From Sphingomonas sp. Leaf67 (GTDB taxonomy: Bacteria > Pseudomonadota > Alphaproteobacteria > Sphingomonadales > Sphingomonadaceae): a stretch of DNA of 64,000 bases. This document shows, one piece after another, positions 26,264 through 34,417 of the stretch. The first letter of the stretch is position 1, and each line of letters starts with the position of its first letter. The position numbers were made by a program, and so were the translations under genes. Under the pieces are notes generated by a model. That model worked only from the letters and a program-made list of their open reading frames with translations. It was not told the DNA's origin and did not search any database. Where the stretch lies: positions 248,001-312,000 of the forward strand of contig NZ_LMLP01000001.1 in the NCBI RefSeq assembly GCF_001421965.1, written 5' to 3'.

Positions 26264-26947
26264 TCAATCGTCGCCTTGCGGCTTGGGCAGCAACAGCGCC
26301 AGCAACAGCATCCGGCATTCGCCATCGGCGATGCCGTCGATCATTTCGGGCCGGAAACGCCGCTGGAACGCGGTTATCGCCGCATGCCGGTCGGACACGT
26401 CATATCCGAAGCGTTCGAGTGCCAGCAGGAACCCGGCATCGCTCCATCCCGGGTCCATCAGGTTGCGGGTCGGCCGGGGCAGCGCGAGGCGCAGCCGCGC
26501 CAGTCGGTTCCACGGGAACAACTCGCCCGGGTCCTGCTTGCGCGCCGGAGCGATATCCGAATGGCCGACGACATTGCCGCGCGTGATCTGATGCCGGTCC
26601 TTGATATCGTGGACCAGCGGGATCAGCGCGTCGATCTGCGCTTCGGGGAAATCGCGATAGCCGAATTCGTGTCCGGGATTGACCAGTTCGATGCCGATCG
26701 ACGCGCTGTTGACGTCGGTGACCCCGCGCCAGTGCGACTTGCCGGCATGCCACGCGCGCTTGTCCTCGGCGACCAGTCGGTGGATCGTGCCGACTTCGTC
26801 GATGACATAATGCGCCGACACCTCGGCCCGCGGATCGGTCAGCCTTGCGATCGCGGACGCCGCGTCGGTCATGCCCGTATAATGCAGCACCAGCATGGTG
26901 ACGGGCAGCAAACGTTCGCCGAAGTTCGGCGACGGCGTCTCGATCAT
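26264..26947 (-). CDS. N-acetylmuramoyl-L-alanine amidase (AmpD-type)
   Basis: A 227-residue zinc amidase (Amidase_2) with no signal peptide, so probably cytosolic and acting in muropeptide recycling. Ligands and neighbours are visible in TMLVLHYTGM, VSAHYVIDE, AWHAGKSHWRG, IGIELVNPG and VGHSDIAPARKQDPG. The last 70 residues (LALERFGYDV, ITAFQRRFRP) resemble a peptidoglycan-binding domain. ATG 26947 is chosen; the frame is open upstream but the codons there look non-coding. Confidence 0.9.
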   Translation of the reverse strand: MIETPSPNFGERLLPVTMLVLHYTGMTDAASAIARLTDPRAEVSAHYVIDEVGTIHRLVAEDKRAWHAGKSHWRGVTDVNSASIGIELVNPGHEFGYRDFPEAQIDALIPLVHDIKDRHQITRGNVVGHSDIAPARKQDPGELFPWNRLARLRLALPRPTRNLMDPGWSDAGFLLALERFGYDVSDRHAAITAFQRRFRPEMIDGIADGECRMLLLALLLPKPQGDD

Positions 26948-26975
26948 CTGCACGCGACTCTTTCCCCTCACCCCA

Positions 26976-27002
26976 CTGCGTCCCGATTGCGGCGGGACGC
27001 AG
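26976..27002 (-). terminator. Hairpin after cheR
   Basis: A perfect 9-bp stem, CTGCGTCCC (26976-26984) with GGGACGCAG (26994-27002), around a 9-base loop, 12 bases beyond the cheR stop. No T-run follows on the minus strand, so it may be a weak terminator or an mRNA 3' end stabiliser. Confidence 0.4.
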
Positions 27003-27014
27003 GGAAAGGCAAGG

Positions 27015-27851
27015 TCAGTGCGCCGCCGGCCGGTACAGTCCGCGATAGCGCTCCGACGGCACCAGCGCGTCGGTATGGCCGATGACCGTCTCACCCGCGC
27101 CCAGCACCAGCAGCCCGCCGGGGCGGATGACGCCGGCGATCCGGTTGAGCACCTGTCCCCGCATCGCCGGCGACAGATACATGAGCACGTTGCGACACAG
27201 CACGATGTCGAACTTGCCCCCCGGCATCGGATCGGCGATCAGGTTCTGCTGCCCGTACAGCAGGCGGAACCGCAGCTCGGCCTTCGCCTCCCACAAATCG
27301 TCGCGCGGTTCGAACCACTGCATCATCCGCCGGATCGGCAGCCCGCGCTGAATTTCGAACTGGGTATAGCGGGCCTCGCGCGCGCGCATCAGCGCGCGCA
27401 GCGAAATGTCGGTCGCCCGGATTTCCGGCAGCTGCATTCCGGTCCGCTCGCTCGCCTCGGCGAACAGCATCGCCATCGACAACGGTTCCTGGCCGGTCGA
27501 ACACGCCGCCGACCAGACCCGCAACCGGCGCGGCGCCTCGGCGACCATGTCGATCGCCGCCTGCACGACCGTATCGAGCGTCGCCGCGTCACGAAAGAAG
27601 GACGTTTCCTGATTGAGCAGCGCGTCGACGACCAGATCGGCCAGCCCGCCCTCGTTCGAACCCCGGCCGTTGATCCGCGCCACCAGTTCGTCGAGCGTGG
27701 CCAAACCGCGCTCCCGCAGCATCGGCTGCAACGCGCTGTCGATCCGCCATGCGCGCCCGGCGTCGAGCTGCTGCCCGGTCCGCTGTTCGAGCAGCGCGAC
27801 GATCGTGTTGGCGGCGGGGCCGAGCGGACCGGCAGGACGCTGCACGGTCAT
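27015..27851 (-). CDS. cheR: Chemotaxis protein methyltransferase CheR
   Basis: Methylates glutamates of chemoreceptors with SAM. The 278-residue protein has the N-terminal helical domain (LRERGLATLDELVARI), LLNQETSFFRD, the SAM site VWSAACSTGQEPLSMAML, and FDIVLCRNVLMYL. ATG 27851 overlaps the cheB stop (ATGA). Last gene of the che operon. Confidence 0.95.
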   Translation of the reverse strand: MTVQRPAGPLGPAANTIVALLEQRTGQQLDAGRAWRIDSALQPMLRERGLATLDELVARINGRGSNEGGLADLVVDALLNQETSFFRDAATLDTVVQAAIDMVAEAPRRLRVWSAACSTGQEPLSMAMLFAEASERTGMQLPEIRATDISLRALMRAREARYTQFEIQRGLPIRRMMQWFEPRDDLWEAKAELRFRLLYGQQNLIADPMPGGKFDIVLCRNVLMYLSPAMRGQVLNRIAGVIRPGGLLVLGAGETVIGHTDALVPSERYRGLYRPAAH

Positions 27852-28897
27852 GCCGGCCGCCGCCGGCGCGCGACGAGCGCCCCCAGTTGTGCCGGCGTAC
27901 CGATCGTGTTGGCCAGCCCCGCCTCTGCCACCGCCCCCGGCATGCCCCATACGACCGAACTCGCCTGATCCTGCACCGCGACGATGCCCCCTGCCGCCCG
28001 GATATTGGCAGCACCCCGCGCGCCGTCGCGGCCCATCCCCGACAGGACGATCCCCAGCGCCCGCGCGCCATATACCTGCGCCACGGAATCGAACATCGGA
28101 TCGACCGATGGCGTACATCCGCTGATGGACGGTGACCGGTCGAGCCGGGTCGCGGCACCTTCGCTGGTCGGCACCACCCGGATATGCGCGTCGCCGGGCG
28201 CCACGATCAGCCGCCCGCGCTGGATGCGCAAACTGTCGCGCGCGACATCGACCGGACGTCGCGCCAGCCCCGCCAGTTGCTGAGCAAAATAGTCGGTGAA
28301 CGTCCCCGGCAGGTGCTGGGTGACCAGGATCGGTATGTCGAAATCGGGCGGGATCGCCGCCAGCAACGGCGCCAGCGCGTGAATGCCGCCCGTCGACGCG
28401 CCGATCGCAATGACATCGAAAACATCGCTGCGGCCGGCGGTGCCGGTTCCGGCCCCACGCGGCACCGTCCGCATCACCCGTTCGATCAGCGTCGCCAGCC
28501 TCGTCCCGAACCCGCCGGCCAGCGGGGACGATTCGGGCTTGGCCAGCGTCGCCGCCGCACCCAGCGATAGCGCGTGGCATGCGGTCGGCGACCCGTCGGC
28601 GCAGTCACCTGACAGGACGATGACCCGCACCCCCGGTGCCGCCGCCATCAGATCAGGCAGGCCCGACAGACCGTCGATGCCGGGCAGGTTGATGTCGAGA
28701 AGGATCAGGTCGACGGACTGTCCTGACAGGCTGCCGGTCGCCTGCGCGATGCCCCCGACCGCGGCGACGACCCGGTGGCCGGGCATCGCTTCGACGATCC
28801 GGGCCAGCACGGCCCGGGTGACCGCCGAATCGTCGACGATCAGGACCCTGACGGCCGTTCCGTCGGCTGCGGCAATTGGGGTGAACGGCGCATTCAC
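27848..28897 (-). CDS. cheB: Chemotaxis response regulator/protein-glutamate methylesterase CheB
   Basis: 349 residues: receiver domain (VLIVDDSAVTR, acceptor Asp68 in LILLDINLPGIDG, later LAKPES) and methylesterase domain (IAIGASTGGIHAL with the catalytic Ser, VTQHLPGTFT, and GMGRDGARG with the catalytic Asp). Removes receptor methyl groups when phosphorylated by CheA. It is 19 bp after cheY. Confidence 0.95.
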   Translation of the reverse strand: MNAPFTPIAAADGTAVRVLIVDDSAVTRAVLARIVEAMPGHRVVAAVGGIAQATGSLSGQSVDLILLDINLPGIDGLSGLPDLMAAAPGVRVIVLSGDCADGSPTACHALSLGAAATLAKPESSPLAGGFGTRLATLIERVMRTVPRGAGTGTAGRSDVFDVIAIGASTGGIHALAPLLAAIPPDFDIPILVTQHLPGTFTDYFAQQLAGLARRPVDVARDSLRIQRGRLIVAPGDAHIRVVPTSEGAATRLDRSPSISGCTPSVDPMFDSVAQVYGARALGIVLSGMGRDGARGAANIRAAGGIVAVQDQASSVVWGMPGAVAEAGLANTIGTPAQLGALVARRRRPA

Positions 28898-28916
28898 GGG
28901 CTGTATTCGGATCGGA

Positions 28917-29282
28917 TCAGGCGACGCCGACGATCTGCAGCTTGCTTTCCAGCGTCTCGCGATCGAACGGCTTCATCACATATTCGTCGGCCCCGGCCTC
29001 GATCGCGGCGCGGATATAGGCCATGCCGTTCTCGGTCGTGCAAAATACGACCTTGGGCTGCATGCCGCCCTCGCTCTGCCGCAGCGCGCGCAGGAAATCC
29101 ATGCCGCTCATCACCGGCATGTTCCAGTCGAGCAGGATCACGTCGGGCTGCGCCTTTGCGCATTGATCGAGCGCCTCGCGGCCGTCCCCTGCCTCGCGCA
29201 CCTCGAACTGGAGCGTTTCGAGAATGTGCCGGGCGACCTTGCGGATCACCTTCGAATCATCGACGACCAGGCAATTCTTCAT
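28917..29282 (-). CDS. cheY: Chemotaxis response regulator CheY
   Basis: Single-domain receiver, 121 residues from ATG 29282 (a GTG lies one codon upstream). CLVVDDSKVIRKVAR, phospho-acceptor Asp52 in LLDWNMPVMSGMD, Thr in FCTTENG and Lys in VMKPFDRE are all present. The MPVMSGMDFLRALR variant is the alphaproteobacterial CheY type. Phosphorylated by CheA; binds the flagellar switch or, in some systems, another target. Confidence 0.93.
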   Translation of the reverse strand: MKNCLVVDDSKVIRKVARHILETLQFEVREAGDGREALDQCAKAQPDVILLDWNMPVMSGMDFLRALRQSEGGMQPKVVFCTTENGMAYIRAAIEAGADEYVMKPFDRETLESKLQIVGVA

Positions 29283-29343
29283 CACGATACCCCATCTTGA
29301 TACGCCCGGGTGTAGCCCGCGCTCGTAACCACCGCGTTAATGC

Positions 29344-29784
29344 TCATGCGGCCACGCGGCCCGCATCGGCCGCACGGGCGACGATGGCGGGCAGGTCGAG
29401 GATCAGGACGGCGCGCCCGTCTTGATCGATCAGGCCGCTGGCGATCGCCGCCCATGCCGCGCCCGGCAACAGCCCGGCGGACAGGGGTTTCGGCACGAAA
29501 CGATGCGCATCGTCCAGCGTATCGACCAGCAACGCGTAATGATGCCCGTCGACCTGTGTCACCACCGCGCGTCGCCGGCTCGCCGGGGGCGGCACGGGGT
29601 CGATCACGATGGCGGTATCGATCACCGTCACCACCCGGCTGCGCAGCGCCGCCAGTCCCCGCACCGCGGGTGCCGTGCGCGCGACCGGCGTGATCTCGCC
29701 GATATCGACCACCGATTCGACATGGTCGGACCGGATGGCGACATCCTGTCCGACGATCGTGGCCAGCAGAAACAATTCACTCAC
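29344..29784 (-). CDS. cheW: Chemotaxis coupling protein CheW
   Basis: 146-residue CheW-fold adaptor linking receptors to CheA: MSELFLLATIVGQDVAIRSD, the TPVARTAPAVRGLAALRSRV beta segment and VVTVIDTAIVI. It starts with GTG 29784, overlapping the cheA stop (GTGA). Confidence 0.88.
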   Translation of the reverse strand: MSELFLLATIVGQDVAIRSDHVESVVDIGEITPVARTAPAVRGLAALRSRVVTVIDTAIVIDPVPPPASRRRAVVTQVDGHHYALLVDTLDDAHRFVPKPLSAGLLPGAAWAAIASGLIDQDGRAVLILDLPAIVARAADAGRVAA

Positions 29785-32126
29785 GCCCGACCTCCCGCCG
29801 CCATGCGCAGCGCGCGCAGCACGCCTTCGCGGTCGTATCGATAGATGCTGCCATCGCCGATATCGGCCGGCGACGCGCGCAGCCGCACCACCGGCACGTC
29901 GGCGGCGGGGGCCGGTACCGCGACATCGGCTTGCGCCAGCACCAGCGTCGGCCGCTCGCCCGCATCGACCCGCTCGACGATCTGATATCCGGCCTGCTCC
30001 AGCATCGGCCGCAGGAACGCCCGCATCCATCCGCTGCCGCCATCCGCCAACAGGCAGGTCGGCCGGCTCTGCGTGATCAGCGCCGACGCGGCGTCACGCG
30101 CATGGCGTTCGAACAGCCAGAGCGGATCGACCTGCTCGATCTGCTCGCCGTCCAGCAGCACGATCCCGGCGATCGGCCCCGGTACGTCGCCGACCGGGGC
30201 CAGTTCGGGCAGCATGACAATGTCGACGGCATCGACGATCGCATAGGCGACCTCCATCACCCCGTCGGTCAGGCGCAGTACGGTCGTCACCCGGTCGATC
30301 GCCACCGGATCGCTCGCCTCTGCCGGAATTATCCGCCCGTCGATCGCCAGCCGGATGCGCCCGGCACTTTGCTGGAGCGATCCGGCGCGGATACGTTCGA
30401 TCCGGTCGATCACCGCCAGCGGGATGACCCGTTGCCGCCCGTCCAGATCGTTGAACAGCAGCGCGGTAACCCGGTCGTCGACCTCTGCCGCCTCCTCCGC
30501 CTCGATCTCCAGATCCATGGCGTCGGCAAAGCTCAGCCCCGCCGCCTGCGCCACCCCGGCGCAATCGAGCATCAGCATCGGCCGCCCGGTGTCGGGCAGC
30601 GTCTGCCCGGCATACAGCCCCGTCGCCATCACCGCCGGCGCGGCGGGCTTGACCACCAGTTCCTCGGTATCGAGCACTTCGTCGACCGCGATCGCGAAGT
30701 CGCCTGCACCGATCGTCACTACCACCAGCATCTTGGGCGCGGCGGGCGTCTCGGTCGCGACGCCGATCACGTCGCACAGGTCGACGACCGGGATACGCCG
30801 GTCGCGGATGCGGGCGATCCGGTTGTCGCCCAGCTGGTCGACGCGGATATTGGCGGCGCGTTCGTTGACGATCTCGCCGATCGTCTGGCGCGAAACGGCG
30901 AAGCGATGGCTGCCGGCGCGCACCACGATTGTCGACACGATCGATAGCGTCAGCGGTACCTGTACCGCGATCCGCAGCCCCCGCCCCGGCTTGTTGTCCA
31001 GCGTGATCCGTCCACCGATCTGGTCGATCGCGGCGCGCACCACGTCCATTCCGACGCCGCGCCCCGAAATCTCGGTTGCGGTATCGCGCGACGACAGGCC
31101 CGGCGCAAAGACCAGTTCGCACCGCTGCCGATCGGTCAGCTTGCGCAGTTCGGCCTCGCTCCTCTGCCCGCTCGCCGCCAGTTTCGCCATCAGCCGTTCG
31201 GTATCGATGCCGCGACCGTCGTCGATGACCTCGATGACGATCTGGTTGCCCGATTGCCGTGCGGAGATATGCAGCCGTCCGCTTTCGCGCTTGCCGATCG
31301 CGCGGCGCTCGGCGGGCTGTTCGATGCCATGGTCGATGGCATTGCGCACGATATGGACCAGCGGGTCGCGCATGACCTCGATCATCTCGCGGTCCAGCTC
31401 GACGTCGCTGCCATCGACGGTCAGCATCACCGCCTTGCCCACCGCCGCCGCCGTATCGCGCACGATGCGCGGCAAGGGCGAGAAGAGCGTTTCGATCTTC
31501 TGCATTCGCGTCCGCGTCACCGCGTCACGCATATCCGCCACCGAACTCGACAGCCGGTCCAGCGCCGCCTCGACCGCGGGGTCGAGCGCGATATCGCGCA
31601 ACCGCCGGACCAGTTCGTTGCGGACCAGCACCATGTCCGACATGCCGCTCATCATCCGGTCGAGCAGATCGACGTTCAGCCGCACGCTGCGCAGCGGCGC
31701 CCGCCCCGCCGCCATCGCCGCTGCCGCCACCGGCGTCGCCGCTGCTGTCGGGTTGCCAATTTTCGGCGAAAGCGCGGCGATCAGCTCGTCCTCGCCCTCA
31801 TCGGTCAGCGGCAATCCGGCATCGATCGCCTCCACCAGTTCGCCGATCCGGTCGACGATCGCCAGCACCGCATCGACCAGCCCGCTATCGGGTCGTCGCT
31901 TGCCGTCGCGCACCCCGCACAGCGCATCCTCGGCGGCATGGCTGAGGCGCGACAGGCGCGGCAGATCGAGGAAGCCGCAGCTGCCCTTCACCGTGTGGAC
32001 GAAGCGGAAAATGGCGTCCAGCCGGGCGCGATCGTCGGGCGCGGCTTCCCATGCGACGATCTCCGACGACAACGCTTCCAGCGTCTCGCGGGTCTCGGCA
32101 ATGAATTCCTGTAACAGATCGTCCAT
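29781..32126 (-). CDS. cheA: Chemotaxis histidine kinase CheA with degenerate C-terminal receiver
   Basis: 781 residues from ATG 32126. HPt domain with phospho-acceptor His44 in RFVHTVKGSCGFL; no clear CheY-binding P2 domain; P3 dimer helices (LLDRMMSGMSDMVLVRNELV); HATPase with VRNAIDHGIE, DDGRGID and ISGRGVGMDVV. After that come two CheW-like segments (about 420-560 and 570-680) and a final stretch of about 95 residues that looks like a shrunken receiver: CLLADGGSGWM, MLEQAGYQIVERVDAGE, LRASPADI and YRYDREGVLRAL. Its usual Lys is Arg and about 30 residues are missing from the middle, so phosphorylation there is unlikely. First gene of cheA-W-Y-B-R. No receptor or flagellar gene is present in the window. 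Confidence 0.94.
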   Translation of the reverse strand: MDDLLQEFIAETRETLEALSSEIVAWEAAPDDRARLDAIFRFVHTVKGSCGFLDLPRLSRLSHAAEDALCGVRDGKRRPDSGLVDAVLAIVDRIGELVEAIDAGLPLTDEGEDELIAALSPKIGNPTAAATPVAAAAMAAGRAPLRSVRLNVDLLDRMMSGMSDMVLVRNELVRRLRDIALDPAVEAALDRLSSSVADMRDAVTRTRMQKIETLFSPLPRIVRDTAAAVGKAVMLTVDGSDVELDREMIEVMRDPLVHIVRNAIDHGIEQPAERRAIGKRESGRLHISARQSGNQIVIEVIDDGRGIDTERLMAKLAASGQRSEAELRKLTDRQRCELVFAPGLSSRDTATEISGRGVGMDVVRAAIDQIGGRITLDNKPGRGLRIAVQVPLTLSIVSTIVVRAGSHRFAVSRQTIGEIVNERAANIRVDQLGDNRIARIRDRRIPVVDLCDVIGVATETPAAPKMLVVVTIGAGDFAIAVDEVLDTEELVVKPAAPAVMATGLYAGQTLPDTGRPMLMLDCAGVAQAAGLSFADAMDLEIEAEEAAEVDDRVTALLFNDLDGRQRVIPLAVIDRIERIRAGSLQQSAGRIRLAIDGRIIPAEASDPVAIDRVTTVLRLTDGVMEVAYAIVDAVDIVMLPELAPVGDVPGPIAGIVLLDGEQIEQVDPLWLFERHARDAASALITQSRPTCLLADGGSGWMRAFLRPMLEQAGYQIVERVDAGERPTLVLAQADVAVPAPAADVPVVRLRASPADIGDGSIYRYDREGVLRALRMAAGGRA

Positions 32127-32169
32127 GCGGCCCCGCCCGGTTATGGACACGACCATGGCGGCAGGCAGG

Positions 32170-32184
32170 TTAAGAAGCCGTTAG
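32170..32184. promoter_or_regulatory. CtrA-like binding site upstream of cheA
   Basis: TTAA-GAAGCCG-TTAG fits the CtrA consensus TTAA-N7-TTAA with one mismatch and lies 44 bases before the cheA start. The upstream neighbour encodes a ChpT-like phosphotransferase, the step that phosphorylates CtrA in alphaproteobacteria, which makes the match more credible. One short degenerate match can be chance. Confidence 0.4.
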
Positions 32185-32264
32185 TGAAGCGATGGCGGTA
32201 CGGATCGGGTGGTCTAGCCTCCCGAATACACGCGGGGTGTCGAAACCCGCGCGGCATCCGAACT

Positions 32265-32903
32265 CTATCGGCCTGCGAACGAAGCTCCGAACAGCAGCAC
32301 CGGCGAATCGGTAGGCGATACCTGCAACGTCCCGCCGCCCTGCTCGACCAACTCGCGCGCCAGACACGCCGCCGCCGCACGCGGCGTCATCATCGCCGCA
32401 TCGCCCAGCAACGCGCCGCGCAGCTCGGCGTCGAGCACGATCCGTGGCCCGTCACCGCGCACCGCGATATCGATGCCGGTCGCGGTGACCTCCGCCCCGA
32501 CATCCAGCTGCCCGCCGCGCACCAGCGCGTCGCCCGCGATCAGCGCGAGGTTCAGCAACACCTTCACCGCCGGCTTGGGCAGCGACGGTGCCTCGACCAT
32601 CCAGCCGAGCTTCACCTTGTGATGATCGCCGAACAATCCTTCCAGCGCCGCCCGCGCCTCCCGCGTGTCGATCGAATCGCCGAAGCCGCCGGCGGCGCCA
32701 AAGGCGAGGCGGAAGAATTTCAGCTTGTTCGCCGATGCCCGCGCGCTGTCGGTCAGCAGTTCGAGACAGCGGGCACGCATGTCGGGATCGGTCTCGTCGG
32801 CCAGCAGTTCGAGGCCGTTGTTGAGCGCGCCGACCGGGCTGAGCAGGTCATGGCACAATCGCGAACACATCAGGCTGGCGAAGTCGGCTGGGCTGATGTT
32901 CAA
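32265..32903 (-). CDS. chpT: Histidine phosphotransferase ChpT
   Basis: 212 residues from TTG 32903. In Caulobacter ChpT passes phosphate from the hybrid kinase CckA to CtrA and CpdR. The DHp-like helix has SRLCHDLLSPVGALNNGLEL with acceptor His18, and the second half is a degenerate ATPase fold (LPKPAVKVLLNLALIAGDAL) without nucleotide motifs. The TTG start overlaps the stop of the upstream M67 gene (TTGA), supporting this start. 139 bp separate it from cheA in the same direction. Confidence 0.85.
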   Translation of the reverse strand: MNISPADFASLMCSRLCHDLLSPVGALNNGLELLADETDPDMRARCLELLTDSARASANKLKFFRLAFGAAGGFGDSIDTREARAALEGLFGDHHKVKLGWMVEAPSLPKPAVKVLLNLALIAGDALVRGGQLDVGAEVTATGIDIAVRGDGPRIVLDAELRGALLGDAAMMTPRAAAACLARELVEQGGGTLQVSPTDSPVLLFGASFAGR

Positions 32904-33400
32904 AGCGGCGATCCCTGTGCAGCGACGAACGTCATCGTCCGGCTGCTGGCGTCCATGTGCACCGCCCCGCAATTTTTTTCAACGTGGCCGGCATGGCGGA
33001 CATCGAAGGAAACCGGGTCGAATCGGCCATGGCGTTCACCGTTCGCGACCGCCCGCCACAGCCGGGCGGTACCGCGTCCGAGGATCAGCCACAACCGCCC
33101 GTCCGCTGCCGCCTGCGCCGCATCGGTCGGCGACGGATCGGCGCTGCCGACCGGATGCGAATGATACCAGCCGAGCACCGCCGCCCCGCCCTGTCGGGCA
33201 TCGCGATAGGCCTTGAGCAGGGTCGCAGGATCGATCTCGAAATGGCGTGCCGGATCGGCGGCGACGTTGCGGGCCGGTTCGGCCGCCTCGATCGCAACGC
33301 TCGTGCCCCGCAGCAATCCGCAGATTTCATGCCGGTTCGCCGCCGCCTCGATCAGCAACCGCTGGATCGTTTCGCTTGTAAAACTTGGCCTCATGCCCAT
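32900..33400 (-). CDS. M67 (JAB/MPN) family metallopeptidase
   Basis: 166 residues from ATG 33400 (ATG 33394 is possible). The JAMM zinc motif is complete: Glu in RHEICGLL, then GWYHSHPVGSADPSPTD (HxH...D). Bacterial JAMM proteins act as isopeptidases or cysteine-sulfur carriers' proteases; the substrate is unknown. It is divergent from rluD with start codons only 11 bp apart and coupled to chpT. Confidence 0.87.
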   Translation of the reverse strand: MGMRPSFTSETIQRLLIEAAANRHEICGLLRGTSVAIEAAEPARNVAADPARHFEIDPATLLKAYRDARQGGAAVLGWYHSHPVGSADPSPTDAAQAAADGRLWLILGRGTARLWRAVANGERHGRFDPVSFDVRHAGHVEKNCGAVHMDASSRTMTFVAAQGSPL

Positions 33401-33411
33401 CTTTGTAGGCA

Positions 33412-34365
33412 ATGGACCGGGGGGTTTCCACGATAGAGGCGCGCATCACCGATGCCGCGCACGGGCTTCGGATCGACAAGGCGCTGGCCGAGGTCGTGCC
33501 CGATCTGTCGCGCGAACGGGTCAAGGCGCTGATGGCGGCGGGCCATGTCGCCGGTCCCGACGGTCCGGTCTCCGATGGCAAGCGCAAGGTTGCAGCGGGA
33601 CAGCAGTTCGTCATCACCCTCCCGGCGGCGGTCCCCCTCGATACGGTGGCGCAGGATATTCCGTTGGTCGTCGCCTATGAGGACGACCATCTGATCGTCA
33701 TCGACAAACCCGCCGGGCTGGTCGTGCATCCGGCCGCCGGCAATCTCGACGGAACATTGGTCAACGCGCTGCTGCATCATTGCGCGGGCAATCTGTCCGG
33801 CATCGGCGGCGTCGCGCGGCCCGGCATCGTCCACCGCATCGACAAGGATACGTCCGGACTGCTGGTCGTCGCCAAGAACGACGTCGCGCATGAGGGGCTG
33901 GCACGGCAGTTCAAGGATCACAGCATCGACCGCCGCTATCTGGCGATCGCGGCGGGACGGGTGCTGACGTCGGCGGGCACCGTCGACGCGCCGCTCGCGC
34001 GATCCCCCAATGATCGCAAGAAGATGGCGATCGTCCGCTCCCCCCTCGCCAAGCATGCGGTGACTCATTGGCGCAAGCTGCGCCAGTTGCGCGACGCGTC
34101 GTTGATCGAATGCCGGCTGGAAACGGGCCGCACGCATCAGGTGCGGGTGCATATGGCGTCGATCGGCCATCCCCTGCTCGGCGACCCGGTCTATGCGGGG
34201 CGGCGGCCGGCGTTGCGCGCCGAACTCGAACGGCTCGATTTCCGGCGACAGGCGTTGCACGCGGCAACCCTGGGGTTCATCCATCCCGTGACAAGCAACG
34301 CTTTGGCGTTCGATAGCGACGTTCCGGCAGACATGCAGGAACTGTTGGATCATCTTCACGTATAG
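33412..34365 (+). CDS. rluD: 23S rRNA pseudouridine synthase (RluD type)
   Basis: 317 residues: an N-terminal S4 RNA-binding domain (RIDKALAEVVPDLSRERVKAL) and the RluA-family catalytic domain with VVHPAAGN, the catalytic Asp in HRIDKDTSGLLVVAKND, and LETGRTHQVRVHMASIGHPL. Converts uridines of helix 69 in 23S rRNA to pseudouridine. rpoH follows after 52 bp in the same direction. Confidence 0.93.
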   Translation: MDRGVSTIEARITDAAHGLRIDKALAEVVPDLSRERVKALMAAGHVAGPDGPVSDGKRKVAAGQQFVITLPAAVPLDTVAQDIPLVVAYEDDHLIVIDKPAGLVVHPAAGNLDGTLVNALLHHCAGNLSGIGGVARPGIVHRIDKDTSGLLVVAKNDVAHEGLARQFKDHSIDRRYLAIAAGRVLTSAGTVDAPLARSPNDRKKMAIVRSPLAKHAVTHWRKLRQLRDASLIECRLETGRTHQVRVHMASIGHPLLGDPVYAGRRPALRAELERLDFRRQALHAATLGFIHPVTSNALAFDSDVPADMQELLDHLHV

Positions 34366-34417
34366 ATTACGGTGATGCCGCAATGCGGCGTGGCCCACGA
34401 CAAAGGGAGTTTTGACG

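Noticed and set aside
27852..28580. Upstream extension of the cheR frame
   Set aside because: It lies inside cheB in another frame; cheR starts at 27851 with an ATGA overlap.
32230..32255. Hairpin CGCGGG...CCCGCG between chpT and cheA
   Set aside because: Short stem without a T-run; could be chance in GC-rich DNA, so not listed as a terminator.
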